Position numbers and translations under genes: made by a program. The notes under the pieces were generated by a model. The model did not search any database and had not been told where the DNA came from. It saw only the letters and a program-made list of their open reading frames with translations. 64,000 nucleotides of DNA from Rubrivivax sp. (GTDB lineage Bacteria > Pseudomonadota > Gammaproteobacteria > Burkholderiales > Burkholderiaceae_C), in contig JAHBZT010000001.1 of the NCBI GenBank assembly GCA_019635315.1, positions 186,001 through 250,000 of the forward strand. Direction: 5' to 3'. Of this stretch, positions 28,352-38,420 are shown one piece after another; the stretch's first letter is position 1, and each line of letters starts with the position of its first letter.

Positions 28352-29359
28352 ATGACGGCCGCTGTCGCGCTGGAGCGCGTCAGCTGCGTCTTCGGCCACG
28401 GCGCGCAGCAGGTGCGCGCCGTGGACGGGGTCGACCTGACGATCGAGCCGGGCGAGTTCTTCACGCTGCTCGGGCCCTCGGGCTCGGGCAAGACGACCTG
28501 CCTGCGCATGATCGGCGGCTTCACGCTGCCGACCGCCGGCCGCGTGCTGATCGCCGGCCAGGACATGTCGCGCCAGCCGCCCTATGCGCGGCCGGTGAAT
28601 ACGGTGTTCCAGGACTACGCGCTGTTTCCGCACATGAGCATCCGCGACAACGTCGCGTACCCGCTGATGGTGCGCGGCGCCGCGAAGGCCGACCGCGCGC
28701 GCCGCGCCGACGAATTGCTGGCGCTGGTGCAGCTGCCCGGCGTCGGCGACCGCCGGCCGGCGCAGCTCTCGGGCGGCCAGCGCCAGCGCGTGGCGCTGGC
28801 GCGCGCGCTGATCAACCAGCCGCAGGTGCTGCTGCTGGACGAGCCGCTGGGTGCGCTGGACCTCAAGCTGCGCGAGCAGATGCAGAGCGAGCTCAAGGCG
28901 CTGCAGCGCCGGCTGGGCATCACCTTCCTGTTCATCACCCACGACCAGCACGAGGCGCTGTCGATGAGCGACCGCATCGGCGTCTTCAACGCCGGCCGGC
29001 TGGAGCAGGTGGGCACGCCGCAGCAGGTCTACGACCGCCCGGCGACGCATTTCGTGGCGCAGTTCGTCGGCGCCGCCAACGTGCTGGCGGGCGAGGCTGC
29101 GCGCCGGTTGACCGGGCACGACAGCGCGATGCTGCGGCCCGAACGCATCGTGCTCGGCCCGGCGGCGGGCGCGCGCGCCGGCGGCCGCATCGCCGAGGCG
29201 CAGTATTTCGGCGCCTTCACGCGGCTGAAGGTCGACGCCGGCGGTACGCTGCTGCAGGCCGACCTGCCGTCGCGGCCGGACGTGGCGCCGCCGGCGCCCG
29301 GCGACACCGTGTACCTGCACTGGGACGACGGCGCGGTGCACGCGCTGGCGGCATCGTGA
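28352..29359 (+). CDS. ydcT: Polyamine-type ABC transporter ATP-binding protein (YdcT/PotA-like)
   Basis: A 335-aa ATPase with Walker A GPSGSGKTT, signature LSGGQRQRVALARAL, Walker B VLLLDEPLGALD, and the C-terminal TOBE-like domain of the MalK/PotA subgroup. It powers uptake through the two permeases encoded downstream. Its stop overlaps the GTG start of the next gene (GTGA). Confidence 0.94.
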   Translation: MTAAVALERVSCVFGHGAQQVRAVDGVDLTIEPGEFFTLLGPSGSGKTTCLRMIGGFTLPTAGRVLIAGQDMSRQPPYARPVNTVFQDYALFPHMSIRDNVAYPLMVRGAAKADRARRADELLALVQLPGVGDRRPAQLSGGQRQRVALARALINQPQVLLLDEPLGALDLKLREQMQSELKALQRRLGITFLFITHDQHEALSMSDRIGVFNAGRLEQVGTPQQVYDRPATHFVAQFVGAANVLAGEAARRLTGHDSAMLRPERIVLGPAAGARAGGRIAEAQYFGAFTRLKVDAGGTLLQADLPSRPDVAPPAPGDTVYLHWDDGAVHALAAS

Positions 29360-30297
29360 ATACCGCCGTGCTGGCGCCGCCGGCCCCGTCGCTGCGACGG
29401 CGCGTCTCGGACCTGCTCTATACGCGGCGCGGGCTGCTGCTGTTCGCGCTGCTGGCGCCGCCGCTGCTGTGGTTCGGCGTCATCTACCTGGGCAGCCTGT
29501 TCGCGCTGCTGGCCAATGCCTTCTTCCGCCTGGACGACTTCACCGGGCAGGTCGTGCGCGAGGTCGGCTTCTCGAACTTCGTCGCGCTGCTCGAGCCGGC
29601 CAACCTGGACGCCGCGCGGCGCAGCGTGGCGATGGCCATCGCGGTCACCGTCGCCTGCACGGTGCTGGCCTTCCCGCTGGCCTACCTGATGGCGCGCCAC
29701 GCGCGCGGCGCGACCAAGGCGCTGCTGTACATCGCGGTGATGCTGCCGCTGTGGAGCAGCTACCTGGTGCGCGTCTATGCCTGGAAGCTGCTGCTGGCCA
29801 AGGAAGGCGCGATCAGCTGGGTCGCCGAGCGGCTGCACGCGACCTGGCTGATCGACGCGCTGCTGGCCACGCCGCTGGTCGGCGGGCCCAGCTTGAGCTT
29901 CTCGACGCTCGGCACCTTCGTCGTCTTCGTCTACATGTGGCTGCCGTTCATGGTGCTGCCGCTGATGGCGGCGCTGGAACGCATCCCGGCCAGCACGCTG
30001 GAGGCCAGCGCCGACCTGGGCGCGACGCCGGCGACGACCTTCCGCCGCGTCGTGCTGCCGCTGGCGATGCCGGGCGTGGCGGCGGGATCGATCTTCACCT
30101 TCAGCCTGACGCTGGGCGACTACATCATTCCGCAGATCATCGGCGACAGCACGCTGTACATCGGGCAGATCGTCTACCGCCAGCAGGGCGTGGCCGGCAA
30201 CATCCCGTTCGCGGCGGCGTTTTCGCTGGTACCCATCGTGGTCGTCGGCCTGTACCTGTGGTTCGCCAAGCGCAAGGGGGCCTTCGATGCGCTGTAG
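29356..30297 (+). CDS. ydcU: Polyamine-type ABC permease 1 (YdcU/PotB-like)
   Basis: A 313-aa inner-membrane protein with six helices. The cytoplasmic EAA loop reads EASADLGATPATTFRRVVLPLAMPG. It starts at GTG 29356, overlapping ydcT by 4 bp. Its partner permease gene does not follow directly: 746 bp of repeat DNA intervene, which is unusual because the two permeases are normally coupled. Confidence 0.94.
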   Translation: MNTAVLAPPAPSLRRRVSDLLYTRRGLLLFALLAPPLLWFGVIYLGSLFALLANAFFRLDDFTGQVVREVGFSNFVALLEPANLDAARRSVAMAIAVTVACTVLAFPLAYLMARHARGATKALLYIAVMLPLWSSYLVRVYAWKLLLAKEGAISWVAERLHATWLIDALLATPLVGGPSLSFSTLGTFVVFVYMWLPFMVLPLMAALERIPASTLEASADLGATPATTFRRVVLPLAMPGVAAGSIFTFSLTLGDYIIPQIIGDSTLYIGQIVYRQQGVAGNIPFAAAFSLVPIVVVGLYLWFAKRKGAFDAL

Positions 30298-30453
30298 GCC
30301 CGCCCCCGCCGTGCTGGCCCGAGTCACTCGGACCGAACCCCAAGCGAGGCGGCGGTCCCGCAGGGCCGCTGGCGGCGCTTCGCGGATGCTCGGTGGTCGG
30401 GAGCTTGGTCGCACGCTGCAGCCACACGGTCGGAATTCTGGCGCCTGCGCATC

Positions 30454-30979
30454 GCGCCAGGCGGTACCCGCGGCCGGCTCAGGGTTCCGCGGTCGACGCC
30501 TTCGGCGCCGACTGCCCTGCGCTGCTCGCTTCGGGGTCGCGCCGCCCAACTCGCTCCGCTCACTCCGTTCGCTGCGCTCGGACACCGGCGGCGAGTCAGT
30601 TGTGGAGGCGCGCACTGCGTGCGCGCCGACCCCGAAGCTGCGCTGCTCGGCGCTTCACACATCGCCGGCCGCAGGTACCGCCTGGCGCGAAGTCCACCGA
30701 CAGTTGCTTTCGAACTGTCCGCACACCACCTCCGTGTCGCGAAGCCGCGTGGGGGCAGCCCGCAGCGCCCATGGGAGGCGCCGAGAAGCGCAGGACGCTT
30801 GGCCGCGCGCGCAGCGCGCCTCCAAGACTGACTCGCCGCCGATGTCCGAACGCAGCGAACGAAGTGAGCGAAGTGAGTTGGCGGCGGGCCAAGCGTTCGA
30901 GCATCGCAGGGCAGTCGGCGCGCAGCGCCGACCGCCGGACTCTGGGCGATGCGGGCTGCCCCCATGCGGCTTCGCTGCG
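30454..30979 (+). repeat. 526-bp nested-palindrome element, copy 1, inside the ydc operon
   Basis: This stretch is closely similar end to end to the reverse complement of 55605-56130, with the same length. It consists of two large inverted repeats side by side. Half A is bounded by GCGCCAGGCGGTACC and GGTACCGCCTGGCGC; half B by CGAAGCCGCGTGGGGGCAGC and its degenerate reverse near 30950-30976. The centres (AACTCGCTCCGCTCACTCC; GAACGAAGTGAGCGAAGTGA) are inverses of each other. No transposase or credible gene. The flanks 30298-30453 and 30980-31043 hold only shorter GC-rich repeat remnants. Confidence 0.85.
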
Positions 30980-31043
30980 TCGATATCGGCATGCATGACG
31001 ACCACACTGCAGCGTATGGCTGCGGCGCCGCGGAGCCCTTGAC

Positions 31044-31841
31044 ATGGACCGCAGTCAAGCCCCGTGGGCGCTGCGCATCGCGGCCTGGGCCGTCGTGCTG
31101 TTCCTGCACGTGCCGCTGGCGCTGATCATCCTGTATGCCTTCAGCGCCGAGGACAAGAGCTATGTCTTTCCGCCGCCGGCGCTGACCACGCAGTGGTTCG
31201 GCGTCGCCTGGCAGCGCGAGGACGTGTGGGCCGCCATCCGCCTGTCGTTCAGCGTCGCCGCATGGAGCACCGCCATCGCGCTCGTGCTCGGCACGCTGGC
31301 CGCCGCGGCGCTGGCGCGCACGCGCTTCTTCGGGCGCGACGCGATCTCGCTGCTGTTCATCCTGCCGATCGCGCTGCCCGGAATCATCACCGGCATCTCG
31401 CTGAGGAGCGCGTACCACACGCTGGAGATCCCGTTCAGCTTCTGGACCATCGTCATCGGCCACGCCACCTTCTGCGTCGTCGTCGTCTTCAACAACGCGG
31501 TGGCGCGGCTGCGCCGGCTTAACCCCAACCTGATCGAGGCCAGCATGGACCTCGGCGCCGATGGCCTGCAGACCCTGCGCTACGTGATCCTGCCGCAGCT
31601 CGGCAGCGCGCTGCTGGCCGGTGCGCTGCTCGCCTTCGCGCTGAGCTTCGACGAGGTCATCGTCACCACCTTCACGGCCGGGCAGCAGACCACGCTGCCG
31701 ATCTGGATGTTCCAGGAGCTGGTGCGCCCGCGCCAGCGCCCGGTCACCAACGTCGTCGCGGTGGTGATCATCGCGCTGACCTTCGTGCCCATCGTGCTCG
31801 CCTACCTGCTGACCCGGTCCGACGAAGCGCCGAACCGCTGA
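31044..31841 (+). CDS. ydcV: Polyamine-type ABC permease 2 (YdcV/PotC-like)
   Basis: A 265-aa inner-membrane protein with six helices. The EAA loop reads EASMDLGADGLQTLRYVILPQLG. It pairs with YdcU to form the channel. ATG 31044 follows a weak GGAG. Expression must cross the 746-bp repeat interval or start from an unseen promoter within it. patD follows 27 bp later. Confidence 0.94.
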   Translation: MDRSQAPWALRIAAWAVVLFLHVPLALIILYAFSAEDKSYVFPPPALTTQWFGVAWQREDVWAAIRLSFSVAAWSTAIALVLGTLAAAALARTRFFGRDAISLLFILPIALPGIITGISLRSAYHTLEIPFSFWTIVIGHATFCVVVVFNNAVARLRRLNPNLIEASMDLGADGLQTLRYVILPQLGSALLAGALLAFALSFDEVIVTTFTAGQQTTLPIWMFQELVRPRQRPVTNVVAVVIIALTFVPIVLAYLLTRSDEAPNR

Positions 31842-31868
31842 CCCCCGAGAGACCGAAAGGAGCCCCTC

Positions 31869-33308
31869 ATGGCCACCCTGCCCCTGCCGACCGACCTGTT
31901 CATCGACGGCGCCTTCGTGCCCGGCGAAGGCGAGGCCGAACGTGTGCTCAACCCCGCCACCGGCGAGCTGCTGGTCGCGCTGCCCGAGGCCAGCCCCGAG
32001 CAGCTGCACAAGGCCGTCGCGGCCGCGCACCGCGCCTTCGGCGCCTGGTCCGACACCACGCCGATGGAGCGCAGCCGCGCGCTGCTGAAGCTGGCCGACG
32101 CGATCGAGGCGCGCGCCGAGGACTTCGCGCGGCTGGAGAGCCTGAACTGCGGCAAGCCCTATGCGCGCGCGCTGGGCGACGAGATCCCGGCCGTGGCCGA
32201 TTGCTACCGCTTCTTCGCCGGCGCCTGCCGCACGCTGCACGGCCCGCTGGCCGGCGAATACCTGGCCGGCCACACCAGCTTCATCCGCCGCGACCCGGTG
32301 GGCGTGGTCGGCTCGATCGCGCCCTGGAACTATCCGCTGCTGATGGCGGCGTGGAAGACGGCGCCGGCGCTGGCCGCCGGCAACACCGTCGTGCTCAAGC
32401 CCAGCGAGCAGACCCCGCTGACCGCGCTGCTGCTGGCGCAGGTGGCGGCCGACATCTTCCCCAAGGGCGTCTTCAACGTCGTCGCCGGCCGCGGCGCGTC
32501 GGTCGGCCAGCCGCTGGTCGAGCACCCCAAGGTGGCGATGGTCAGCCTGACCGGCGACGTGGCCACCGGGCGCAAGGTGCTGCAGGCGGCCAGCGGCACG
32601 CTCAAGCGCACGCACCTGGAGCTCGGCGGCAAGGCGCCGGTGATTGTCTTCGACGATGCCGACCTCGCCGCCGTCGTCGACGGCCTGCGCACCTTCGGCT
32701 ACTACAACGCCGGGCAGGACTGCACGGCGGCCTGCCGCGTCTATGCCGGCGCGAAGATCCACGACCGCCTGGTCGCCGACCTGTCGGCCGCGGTGAAGAC
32801 CATCCAGGTCGGCCTGCAGGACGAGGAAGGCGTCGAGATCGGCCCGCTGATCAGCGACCGCCAGCGCAACCGCGTCGCCAGCTTCGTCGAGCGCGCGATG
32901 ATGGCCGGCCACATGGAGATCACCGCCGGCGGCCGGCTGCGCGCCGGCGGCGGCTTCTTCTACGAGCCGACGGTGATCGCCGGCGCGCGCCAGGACGACG
33001 AGATCGTCAAGCGCGAGGTCTTCGGCCCGGTGGTCAGCGTCACGCGCTTCGCCGACACCGAACAGGCCATCGCCTGGGCCAACGACAGCGACTATGGCCT
33101 GGCCAGCAGCGTGTGGACGCAGGACGTGGGCCGCGCGATGCAGGTGGCGCGCAAGCTGCAGTACGGCTGCACCTGGATCAACACGCACTTCATGCTGGTC
33201 AACGAGATGCCGCACGGCGGCCTGAAGAGCAGCGGCTACGGCAAGGACATGAGCCTGTATGCGCTGGAGGATTACACGGTGCCGCGGCACGTGATGGTCA
33301 AGCTGTAA
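31869..33308 (+). CDS. patD: Aldehyde dehydrogenase, gamma-aminobutyraldehyde dehydrogenase (PatD/YdcW)-like
   Basis: A 479-aa NAD-dependent enzyme with family motifs [22 protein letters not shown], the catalytic-base region [13 protein letters not shown] and the nucleophile region [15 protein letters not shown] (Cys in QDC). It is expected to oxidise 4-aminobutanal, from putrescine, to GABA. The AAGGAG ribosome-binding site is strong. Its place after ydcSTUV matches E. coli and supports a putrescine uptake and breakdown role. Confidence 0.92.
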   Translation: MATLPLPTDLFIDGAFVPGEGEAERVLNPATGELLVALPEASPEQLHKAVAAAHRAFGAWSDTTPMERSRALLKLADAIEARAEDFARLESLNCGKPYARALGDEIPAVADCYRFFAGACRTLHGPLAGEYLAGHTSFIRRDPVGVVGSIAPWNYPLLMAAWKTAPALAAGNTVVLKPSEQTPLTALLLAQVAADIFPKGVFNVVAGRGASVGQPLVEHPKVAMVSLTGDVATGRKVLQAASGTLKRTHLELGGKAPVIVFDDADLAAVVDGLRTFGYYNAGQDCTAACRVYAGAKIHDRLVADLSAAVKTIQVGLQDEEGVEIGPLISDRQRNRVASFVERAMMAGHMEITAGGRLRAGGGFFYEPTVIAGARQDDEIVKREVFGPVVSVTRFADTEQAIAWANDSDYGLASSVWTQDVGRAMQVARKLQYGCTWINTHFMLVNEMPHGGLKSSGYGKDMSLYALEDYTVPRHVMVKL

Positions 33309-33358
33309 GGCAGGCGGCGGCGCGACCGGCCAGAATCGGGGCCGGAGTCGTCGTTCCC

Positions 33359-34720
33359 GTGCCGCTGCCGTCCCCGTCGCCCGATCCGCGCCACTTCGCG
33401 CGCGCTGTCACCGAACTCGGCGAGAAGCGACCGGTCGTCGCACGCAGCGCGATCTACAACGCGCAGGGGCTGAAGATCATCGACAAGGGCGTCGTCATCG
33501 ACGCCCGGCTCTACGACCGCCTGACCCAGCACCAGCTCAAGGCGCCGCTGGACGACTGCCTGGACAGCGACCCCGCGGTCAGCGGGCCCGGGCTGCGCGA
33601 CGACGCACGCGCGCTGGCCGCCCACGACCGCTTCTGTGCCGCGATGGTGGCCGACCTGAAGGGCGGCGAGACGCTGTTCGAGGAGCTGGCACTGGTGCCG
33701 CTGCCGCGCCAGATCGGCTTCCAGCTCACGGTGCTGCGCGAGACCCAGCCCGAGCTGTGGCAGCACGCGCTGCGCAGCGCGCTGACGGCCGGCTGGCTGG
33801 CCGCGCGCAGCGGCTTGACCCGCTACGACCAGCGCCTGCTCGCCGCCGGCGGCCTGCTGCACGACCTGGGCATGCTGCACCTGGACCCGGTGCTGCTGCG
33901 CCCGCAGGTGCAGCTCACGCGCGAGCAGCGCCGCCAGCTCTACACGCACCCGCTGGTCACCGTGATGCTGCTGGAGCGCCACCACGAGTATCCGAAGGAA
34001 CTGCTGCGCGCGGTGCTCGAGCACCACGAGGCGCTGGACGGCTCGGGCTACCCGCGCAACGTCGCCGGCGCCGAGCTCAGCCCCTGGGGCCGCGTGCTCG
34101 CGCTGACCGAGCTGGTGACGGCGATGACGGCCGACGGCCGCGAGGCGCCGGCGCTGCGCCTGTCGCTGGCGCTGCGCATGACCGCGCCGCGCCACGACCC
34201 GGTGCTGGCGCGCGAGGTGACGCGGCTGCTGGCGCCGCTGCGCGAGGCCGCGCCGGCGGCCGGCGACGGCCACGCGGCGGACGACCTGCGCCAGATCGAG
34301 CAGCTGCTCGGCGCCTGGCGCACGGCCGCGGCGGCGGCCAGCGGCCTGTCGGCGGCGCGACGTGCCGCCGTCGATCGCGTGGCCGAACTGTGCGACGCCG
34401 AGCGAAAGGCGCTGGCCGCCAGTGGCGCGACCGCGGCGCAGCTCGCGATGCTGGGCGAAGCCGACGCCGACAGCGCCGGCGAGCTGGCGCTGATCGCGCG
34501 CGAGGCGGCCTGGCAGCTGCGTGCCGTGACGCGCCAGGCGCGCCGGCGCTGGCAGCTCGCCGCTGGCGAGAGCTTCCCGCTCCCGCTGCAGGCCTGGCTG
34601 GACGAGGCGGAGGCGCTGTGCGCACGCTGGCTCAGCCGCGGCGAAACGGCGGCGCCGGCGACGACCGCCAGCCCTGCGGCGGCCACGGCGGGCGCGCCGG
34701 ACCCCTCGAGCGCACGCTGA
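33359..34720 (+). CDS. HD-GYP-like domain protein (degenerate)
   Basis: About 453 aa from GTG 33359. An N-terminal ~120-residue region precedes an HD-GYP-like domain with LLHDLGM, a downstream RHHE, and HHEALDGSGYP. In active c-di-GMP phosphodiesterases the first motif is HDxGK; here the lysine is methionine, so activity may be altered or lost. A helical C-terminus follows. It lies 50 bp after patD and may be co-transcribed. The start is uncertain because no ATG is near. Confidence 0.75.
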   Translation: MPLPSPSPDPRHFARAVTELGEKRPVVARSAIYNAQGLKIIDKGVVIDARLYDRLTQHQLKAPLDDCLDSDPAVSGPGLRDDARALAAHDRFCAAMVADLKGGETLFEELALVPLPRQIGFQLTVLRETQPELWQHALRSALTAGWLAARSGLTRYDQRLLAAGGLLHDLGMLHLDPVLLRPQVQLTREQRRQLYTHPLVTVMLLERHHEYPKELLRAVLEHHEALDGSGYPRNVAGAELSPWGRVLALTELVTAMTADGREAPALRLSLALRMTAPRHDPVLAREVTRLLAPLREAAPAAGDGHAADDLRQIEQLLGAWRTAAAAASGLSAARRAAVDRVAELCDAERKALAASGATAAQLAMLGEADADSAGELALIAREAAWQLRAVTRQARRRWQLAAGESFPLPLQAWLDEAEALCARWLSRGETAAPATTASPAAATAGAPDPSSAR

Positions 34721-35638
34721 TCATGCGCGGCGGCTGCGCGACTGCTCGCGCGCGACGTCGATGAACTCCAGCGCCGCCGGCTTCAGCGCCAGGCCGCGGC
34801 GCCAGACCAGGCCGACGTCGATGGTCGGCAGCTCGTCGCGCAGCCGGCGCACGTCCACATGCTCGGCGTCCAGCGTCCACGGCCGGTACAGGAAGTCGGG
34901 CAGCACCGCGATGCCGGCACCGGCGCCGACCAGCGAACGCACCGCCTCCAGCGAACTGGTCTTCAGCACCGTGCGCGGCTTGAGCTGGTGGCGCGCCCAT
35001 GCCGCGTGCATCAGCTCGTCGATGCGGTCGGCCTCCAGCACCACCTGGTCGTGCGCGGCGCATTGCGCCAGCGTGACCTCCTCCAGCTCCGCCAGCGGGT
35101 GGTTGGCCGCCATCCAGACGCGGCTGGCGCTGCGCGTCAGCGTCTCGGCGACCAGCGCCTGCGGCTCGCTGAGCGCATTGGCCAACATGATGGCGACGTC
35201 GATCTCGCCGTTGATCAGCAGGTGCTCCAGGAAGCGCGGCGTGTCCTCGGCGACGAACAGCTCCACCTGCGGGCAGCTGCGGCGGAAGCGGCTGAACAGT
35301 TCGCTGAGGTAGTAGCCGGCGACCAGGCTGGTCACGCCGATGGCCAGCGTGCCGCTCGGGCCGCTGTCGGCGCCGGTCTCGACCACGCGCGTGGCGTCGG
35401 CCACCGCGCCCAGCACCTTGCGCGCGCCGGCCAGGAAGCGGTGACCCTGCGGCGTGAGCTGCATGCCGCGCGAACTGCGCTCGAACAGCGTCTGCCCGAG
35501 CTCGTCCTCCAGCTCCTGCAGGCTCTTGGTGACCGCGCTCTGCGCGATCGCCAGCATGCGCGAGGCGGCGGCCACCGAGCCGGTCTCGGCGACGGCGATG
35601 AAGTAGCGGAACTGGCGCAGCGTGACATGCGAGGACAT
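34721..35638 (-). CDS. LysR-family transcriptional regulator
   Basis: A 305-aa protein. The N-terminal winged helix (about 5-65; [33 protein letters not shown]) is followed by a periplasmic-binding-like effector domain. It lies 21 bp downstream of parB on the same strand, so it may be read from the parB promoter. Its stop abuts that of the HD-GYP-like gene with no gap. Effector and targets are unknown. Confidence 0.92.
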   Translation of the reverse strand: MSSHVTLRQFRYFIAVAETGSVAAASRMLAIAQSAVTKSLQELEDELGQTLFERSSRGMQLTPQGHRFLAGARKVLGAVADATRVVETGADSGPSGTLAIGVTSLVAGYYLSELFSRFRRSCPQVELFVAEDTPRFLEHLLINGEIDVAIMLANALSEPQALVAETLTRSASRVWMAANHPLAELEEVTLAQCAAHDQVVLEADRIDELMHAAWARHQLKPRTVLKTSSLEAVRSLVGAGAGIAVLPDFLYRPWTLDAEHVDVRRLRDELPTIDVGLVWRRGLALKPAALEFIDVAREQSRSRRA

Positions 35639-35659
35639 CGCCGGCCCCGCGCGCGACCT

Positions 35660-36556
35660 TCAGGCCTCGGCCACGCCCAGCTTCTGCAGCAGGCCCTGCA
35701 GTTCGTCCAGCGAGCCGAAGGCGATCGCGACCTCGCCCTGCTCGCCGCGCTTGGTGCGCTTCCTGACGCGGATCTCGACCTGCGCGGTGAGCAGGTCCGA
35801 CAGGCGTTCCTCCAGGCGCTGCAGGTCGCGCGAGCGCGGCGCGGCGGCCGGCTTCGCCGACCGCGCCGCGCCACCGCCGGCGCCGGCACGCGCCGCCAGG
35901 CGCTCGGCCTCGCGCACGCTGAGCTGCCTGGCGACGATCTCCTGCGCGCACATCACCTGCTGCGCATTGCCCAGCGGCAGCAGCGCCCGCGCATGGCCCA
36001 TGTCCAGGTCGCCTGCCAGCAGCAGCTGCTGCACCGGCTCGGCCAGGTGCAGCAGGCGCAGCAGGTTGCTCGCCGCGCTGCGCGAACGGCCGACCGCCTG
36101 CGCGGCCTGCTCGTGCGTGAGGCCGAATTCGCCGACCAGGCGCTGCAGGCCCTGCGCCTCTTCCAGCGGGTTGAGGTCCTCGCGCTGGATATTCTCGATC
36201 AGCGCCATCACCGCCGCCGCCTCGTCGGCGACATGGCGCACCAGCACCGGCACCTGCTCCAGCCCGGCCAGCCGGGCGGCGCGCACGCGGCGTTCGCCGG
36301 CGATGATCTCGTAGCGGCCGCCCTCCAGCGGGCGCACCAGCACCGGCTGCATCACGCCCTGGCTGCGGATGCTCTCCGCCAGCTCGTAGAGCGAGCCCTC
36401 GTCCATGCGCGTGCGCGGCTGATACTTGCCCGGTTGCAGGCGTTCCAGCGGCAGCTGCGACGGCGTGGCGTCGCCCGCGGCCGGCGCATCGGCGACCTTG
36501 GGGCCGAGCAGCGCCTCCAGGCCCAGGCCCAGGCCCTTGGGTTTCTTGGTGACCAT
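35660..36556 (-). CDS. parB: Chromosome partition protein ParB
   Basis: A 298-aa ParB/Spo0J protein. The N-terminal [11 protein letters not shown] tag (residues 8-18) is typical, and the CTP-binding ParB box contains [18 protein letters not shown] and [18 protein letters not shown] helix-turn-helix and a C-terminal dimerisation region follow. It loads at parS and works with ParA in origin segregation. Unusually, parA is not adjacent: argC on the opposite strand and a GNAT gene lie between. Confidence 0.95.
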   Translation of the reverse strand: MVTKKPKGLGLGLEALLGPKVADAPAAGDATPSQLPLERLQPGKYQPRTRMDEGSLYELAESIRSQGVMQPVLVRPLEGGRYEIIAGERRVRAARLAGLEQVPVLVRHVADEAAAVMALIENIQREDLNPLEEAQGLQRLVGEFGLTHEQAAQAVGRSRSAASNLLRLLHLAEPVQQLLLAGDLDMGHARALLPLGNAQQVMCAQEIVARQLSVREAERLAARAGAGGGAARSAKPAAAPRSRDLQRLEERLSDLLTAQVEIRVRKRTKRGEQGEVAIAFGSLDELQGLLQKLGVAEA

Positions 36557-36689
36557 GCGGCGATTGTCACCGAGGGCTTTCGTGCCACCGCGCCGGCGTT
36601 TCGTCGCGGCGCGGCTGCGGCCCTCCGGGCATTCCCTTATCCTTCGCCTCTCGTGCCCGCCGGGCACGCTGCACCGAGAGAGGCTCGCG

Positions 36690-37631
36690 ATGACCACCAC
36701 CGTCTATGTCGATGGCCAGGAAGGCACCACCGGCCTGCGCATCCACGAGGTGCTGGCGGCGCGCCGCGACATCGAGCTGCTGAAGATCGCGCCCGACAAG
36801 CGCAAGGACGCGGCCGAGCGCGCGCGCCTGCTCAACGCCGCCGACGTCGCCTTCCTGTGCCTGCCCGACGCCGCCGCGCGCGAGGCGGTGGCGATGGTCA
36901 CGAATCCGAAGACCTGCCTGATCGACGCCAGCACCGCGCACCGCACGGTGCCGGGCTGGGTCTTCGGGCTGCCGGAACTGGCGCCGGGCCAGCGCGACGC
37001 GCTGCGCGCGACGAAGCGCATCGCCAACCCGGGCTGCCACGCCAGCGCCTTCATCCTGCTGCTGCGGCCGCTGGTCGATGCCGGCCTGGTGCCGCGCGAG
37101 GCGGCGCTGAGCGCCACCTCGATCACCGGCTATTCGGGCGGCGGCAAGAAGATGATCGAGCAATACCAGGCCGTTCCGCTGCAGCCGGCGCTCACTTCAC
37201 CACGCCCGTATGCGCTGACGCTGGTGCACAAGCACCTGCCGGAGATCAAGGCCCACACCGGGCTGGCGCGCGCGCCGATCTTCATGCCCATCGTTGGCAA
37301 CTTCTACAAGGGCTTGGCGGTCAGCGTGCCGCTGGAGCTGAAGGACCTGGGCACCACGGCCGAGGCGGTGCACGCGGCGCTGGCCGCACGTTATGCCGGC
37401 GAGCGCTTCGTCGAGGTCATGCCGCTGCGCGACCCGGACACGCTGGAGCATGGCTTCTTCGACGTGCAGGCCTGCAACGACAGCAACCGCTGCGAACTCT
37501 TCGTCTTCGCCAATGACGCCGGTCAGGCGATCCTGATGGCGCGCCTGGACAACCTGGGCAAGGGCGCGAGCGGCGCCGCGGTGCAGGCGATGAACGTGCA
37601 CCTGGGTGTCGACGAAGGGCTGGGGCTGTAG
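36690..37631 (+). CDS. argC: N-acetyl-gamma-glutamyl-phosphate reductase, ArgC type 2
   Basis: A 313-aa NADPH-dependent enzyme of arginine synthesis, converting N-acetylglutamyl phosphate to the semialdehyde. It is the short type-2 form ([21 protein letters not shown]). The active-site cysteine is in [11 protein letters not shown], and the histidine region is [14 protein letters not shown]. It is inserted on the plus strand between parA-GNAT and parB, a non-standard break of the par cluster. No other arg genes are nearby. Confidence 0.94.
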   Translation: MTTTVYVDGQEGTTGLRIHEVLAARRDIELLKIAPDKRKDAAERARLLNAADVAFLCLPDAAAREAVAMVTNPKTCLIDASTAHRTVPGWVFGLPELAPGQRDALRATKRIANPGCHASAFILLLRPLVDAGLVPREAALSATSITGYSGGGKKMIEQYQAVPLQPALTSPRPYALTLVHKHLPEIKAHTGLARAPIFMPIVGNFYKGLAVSVPLELKDLGTTAEAVHAALAARYAGERFVEVMPLRDPDTLEHGFFDVQACNDSNRCELFVFANDAGQAILMARLDNLGKGASGAAVQAMNVHLGVDEGLGL

Positions 37632-37635
37632 CTCG

Positions 37636-38415
37636 TCAGCGCACGCCGGCCGCCGCCACGCGGTAGTGGTAGGCGTAGGCGTCGGCGAAGCCCAGCCGGC
37701 GGTAGACGGCACGCGCCGCCGCATTCACCGCATCGACCTGCAGGTAGGCGACCTCAACGCCTTCGCTGGCTGAATCGGAGAGCATGCGCTCACACAGCAG
37801 GCCGGCCAGACCCTGGCCGCGGGCCTGCGGCGCCGTGAAGATGTCGTAGAGACCGACCAGCGCACCCTCGCGCGCCGCCTGGCCGCAGCACAACACCGCG
37901 CCGGTCGCCGGATCGGCGATTGCGAAGGCGCGGTACGGCACCGGCGACAGCGCCAGGCGCTCGGCATGCACGCGGCGGTGCTCGGGCGGTGAGCCGCGCA
38001 GCTCGCCCACCGTCTCGGCGAAGGCCGTGGCGTCGAGCGACCGCCACGCCAGCCCCGGTGGCAGCGCCGGCGCGCGGGCGCCCGCCAGCGACGGCCGCAC
38101 CATCACGCGCGTGTCGTCCTCGGCGACGAAGCCGCGCGCGGCCAGTTCGGCGTCCAGCGCCGCGGGGCGCGTGAACGGCGTCAGCCGGAACATGGTGCGC
38201 AGCCCGGCCTCGGCGTAGGCCGCCTGCGCCAGTCCCAGGCGTTCGTCCAGCCCCAGCCGGCCCTCGGCCAGCGCATGGATGCAGCGCGCGCGCTTGATCT
38301 TGCCCGGCGACAGGCGCAGCAGCCAACCGTCCAGCCAGCGCTGCTGCGGCACCGCGCTGGCATTCAGGCCGGCGTCCTCGATGCGCGCGTGCAGCGCGTC
38401 GGGCAGGACCGCCAT
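37636..38415 (-). CDS. GNAT-family N-acetyltransferase
   Basis: A 259-aa protein. The C-terminal GNAT domain has LYDIFTAPQARGQGLAGLLCERML (acetyl-CoA loop, QARGQG) and the motif B end VNAAARAVYRRLGFADAYAYHYR. The N-terminal ~110 residues are a second, degenerate GNAT-like half. The acceptor is unknown. It follows parA by 5 bp, so the two are likely co-transcribed. Confidence 0.88.
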   Translation of the reverse strand: MAVLPDALHARIEDAGLNASAVPQQRWLDGWLLRLSPGKIKRARCIHALAEGRLGLDERLGLAQAAYAEAGLRTMFRLTPFTRPAALDAELAARGFVAEDDTRVMVRPSLAGARAPALPPGLAWRSLDATAFAETVGELRGSPPEHRRVHAERLALSPVPYRAFAIADPATGAVLCCGQAAREGALVGLYDIFTAPQARGQGLAGLLCERMLSDSASEGVEVAYLQVDAVNAAARAVYRRLGFADAYAYHYRVAAAGVR

Positions 38416-38420
38416 GCCGC

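Noticed and set aside
30454-30979. Insertion sequence or transposon
   Set aside because: No transposase frame and no clear target duplication; it is called an uncharacterised structured repeat instead.
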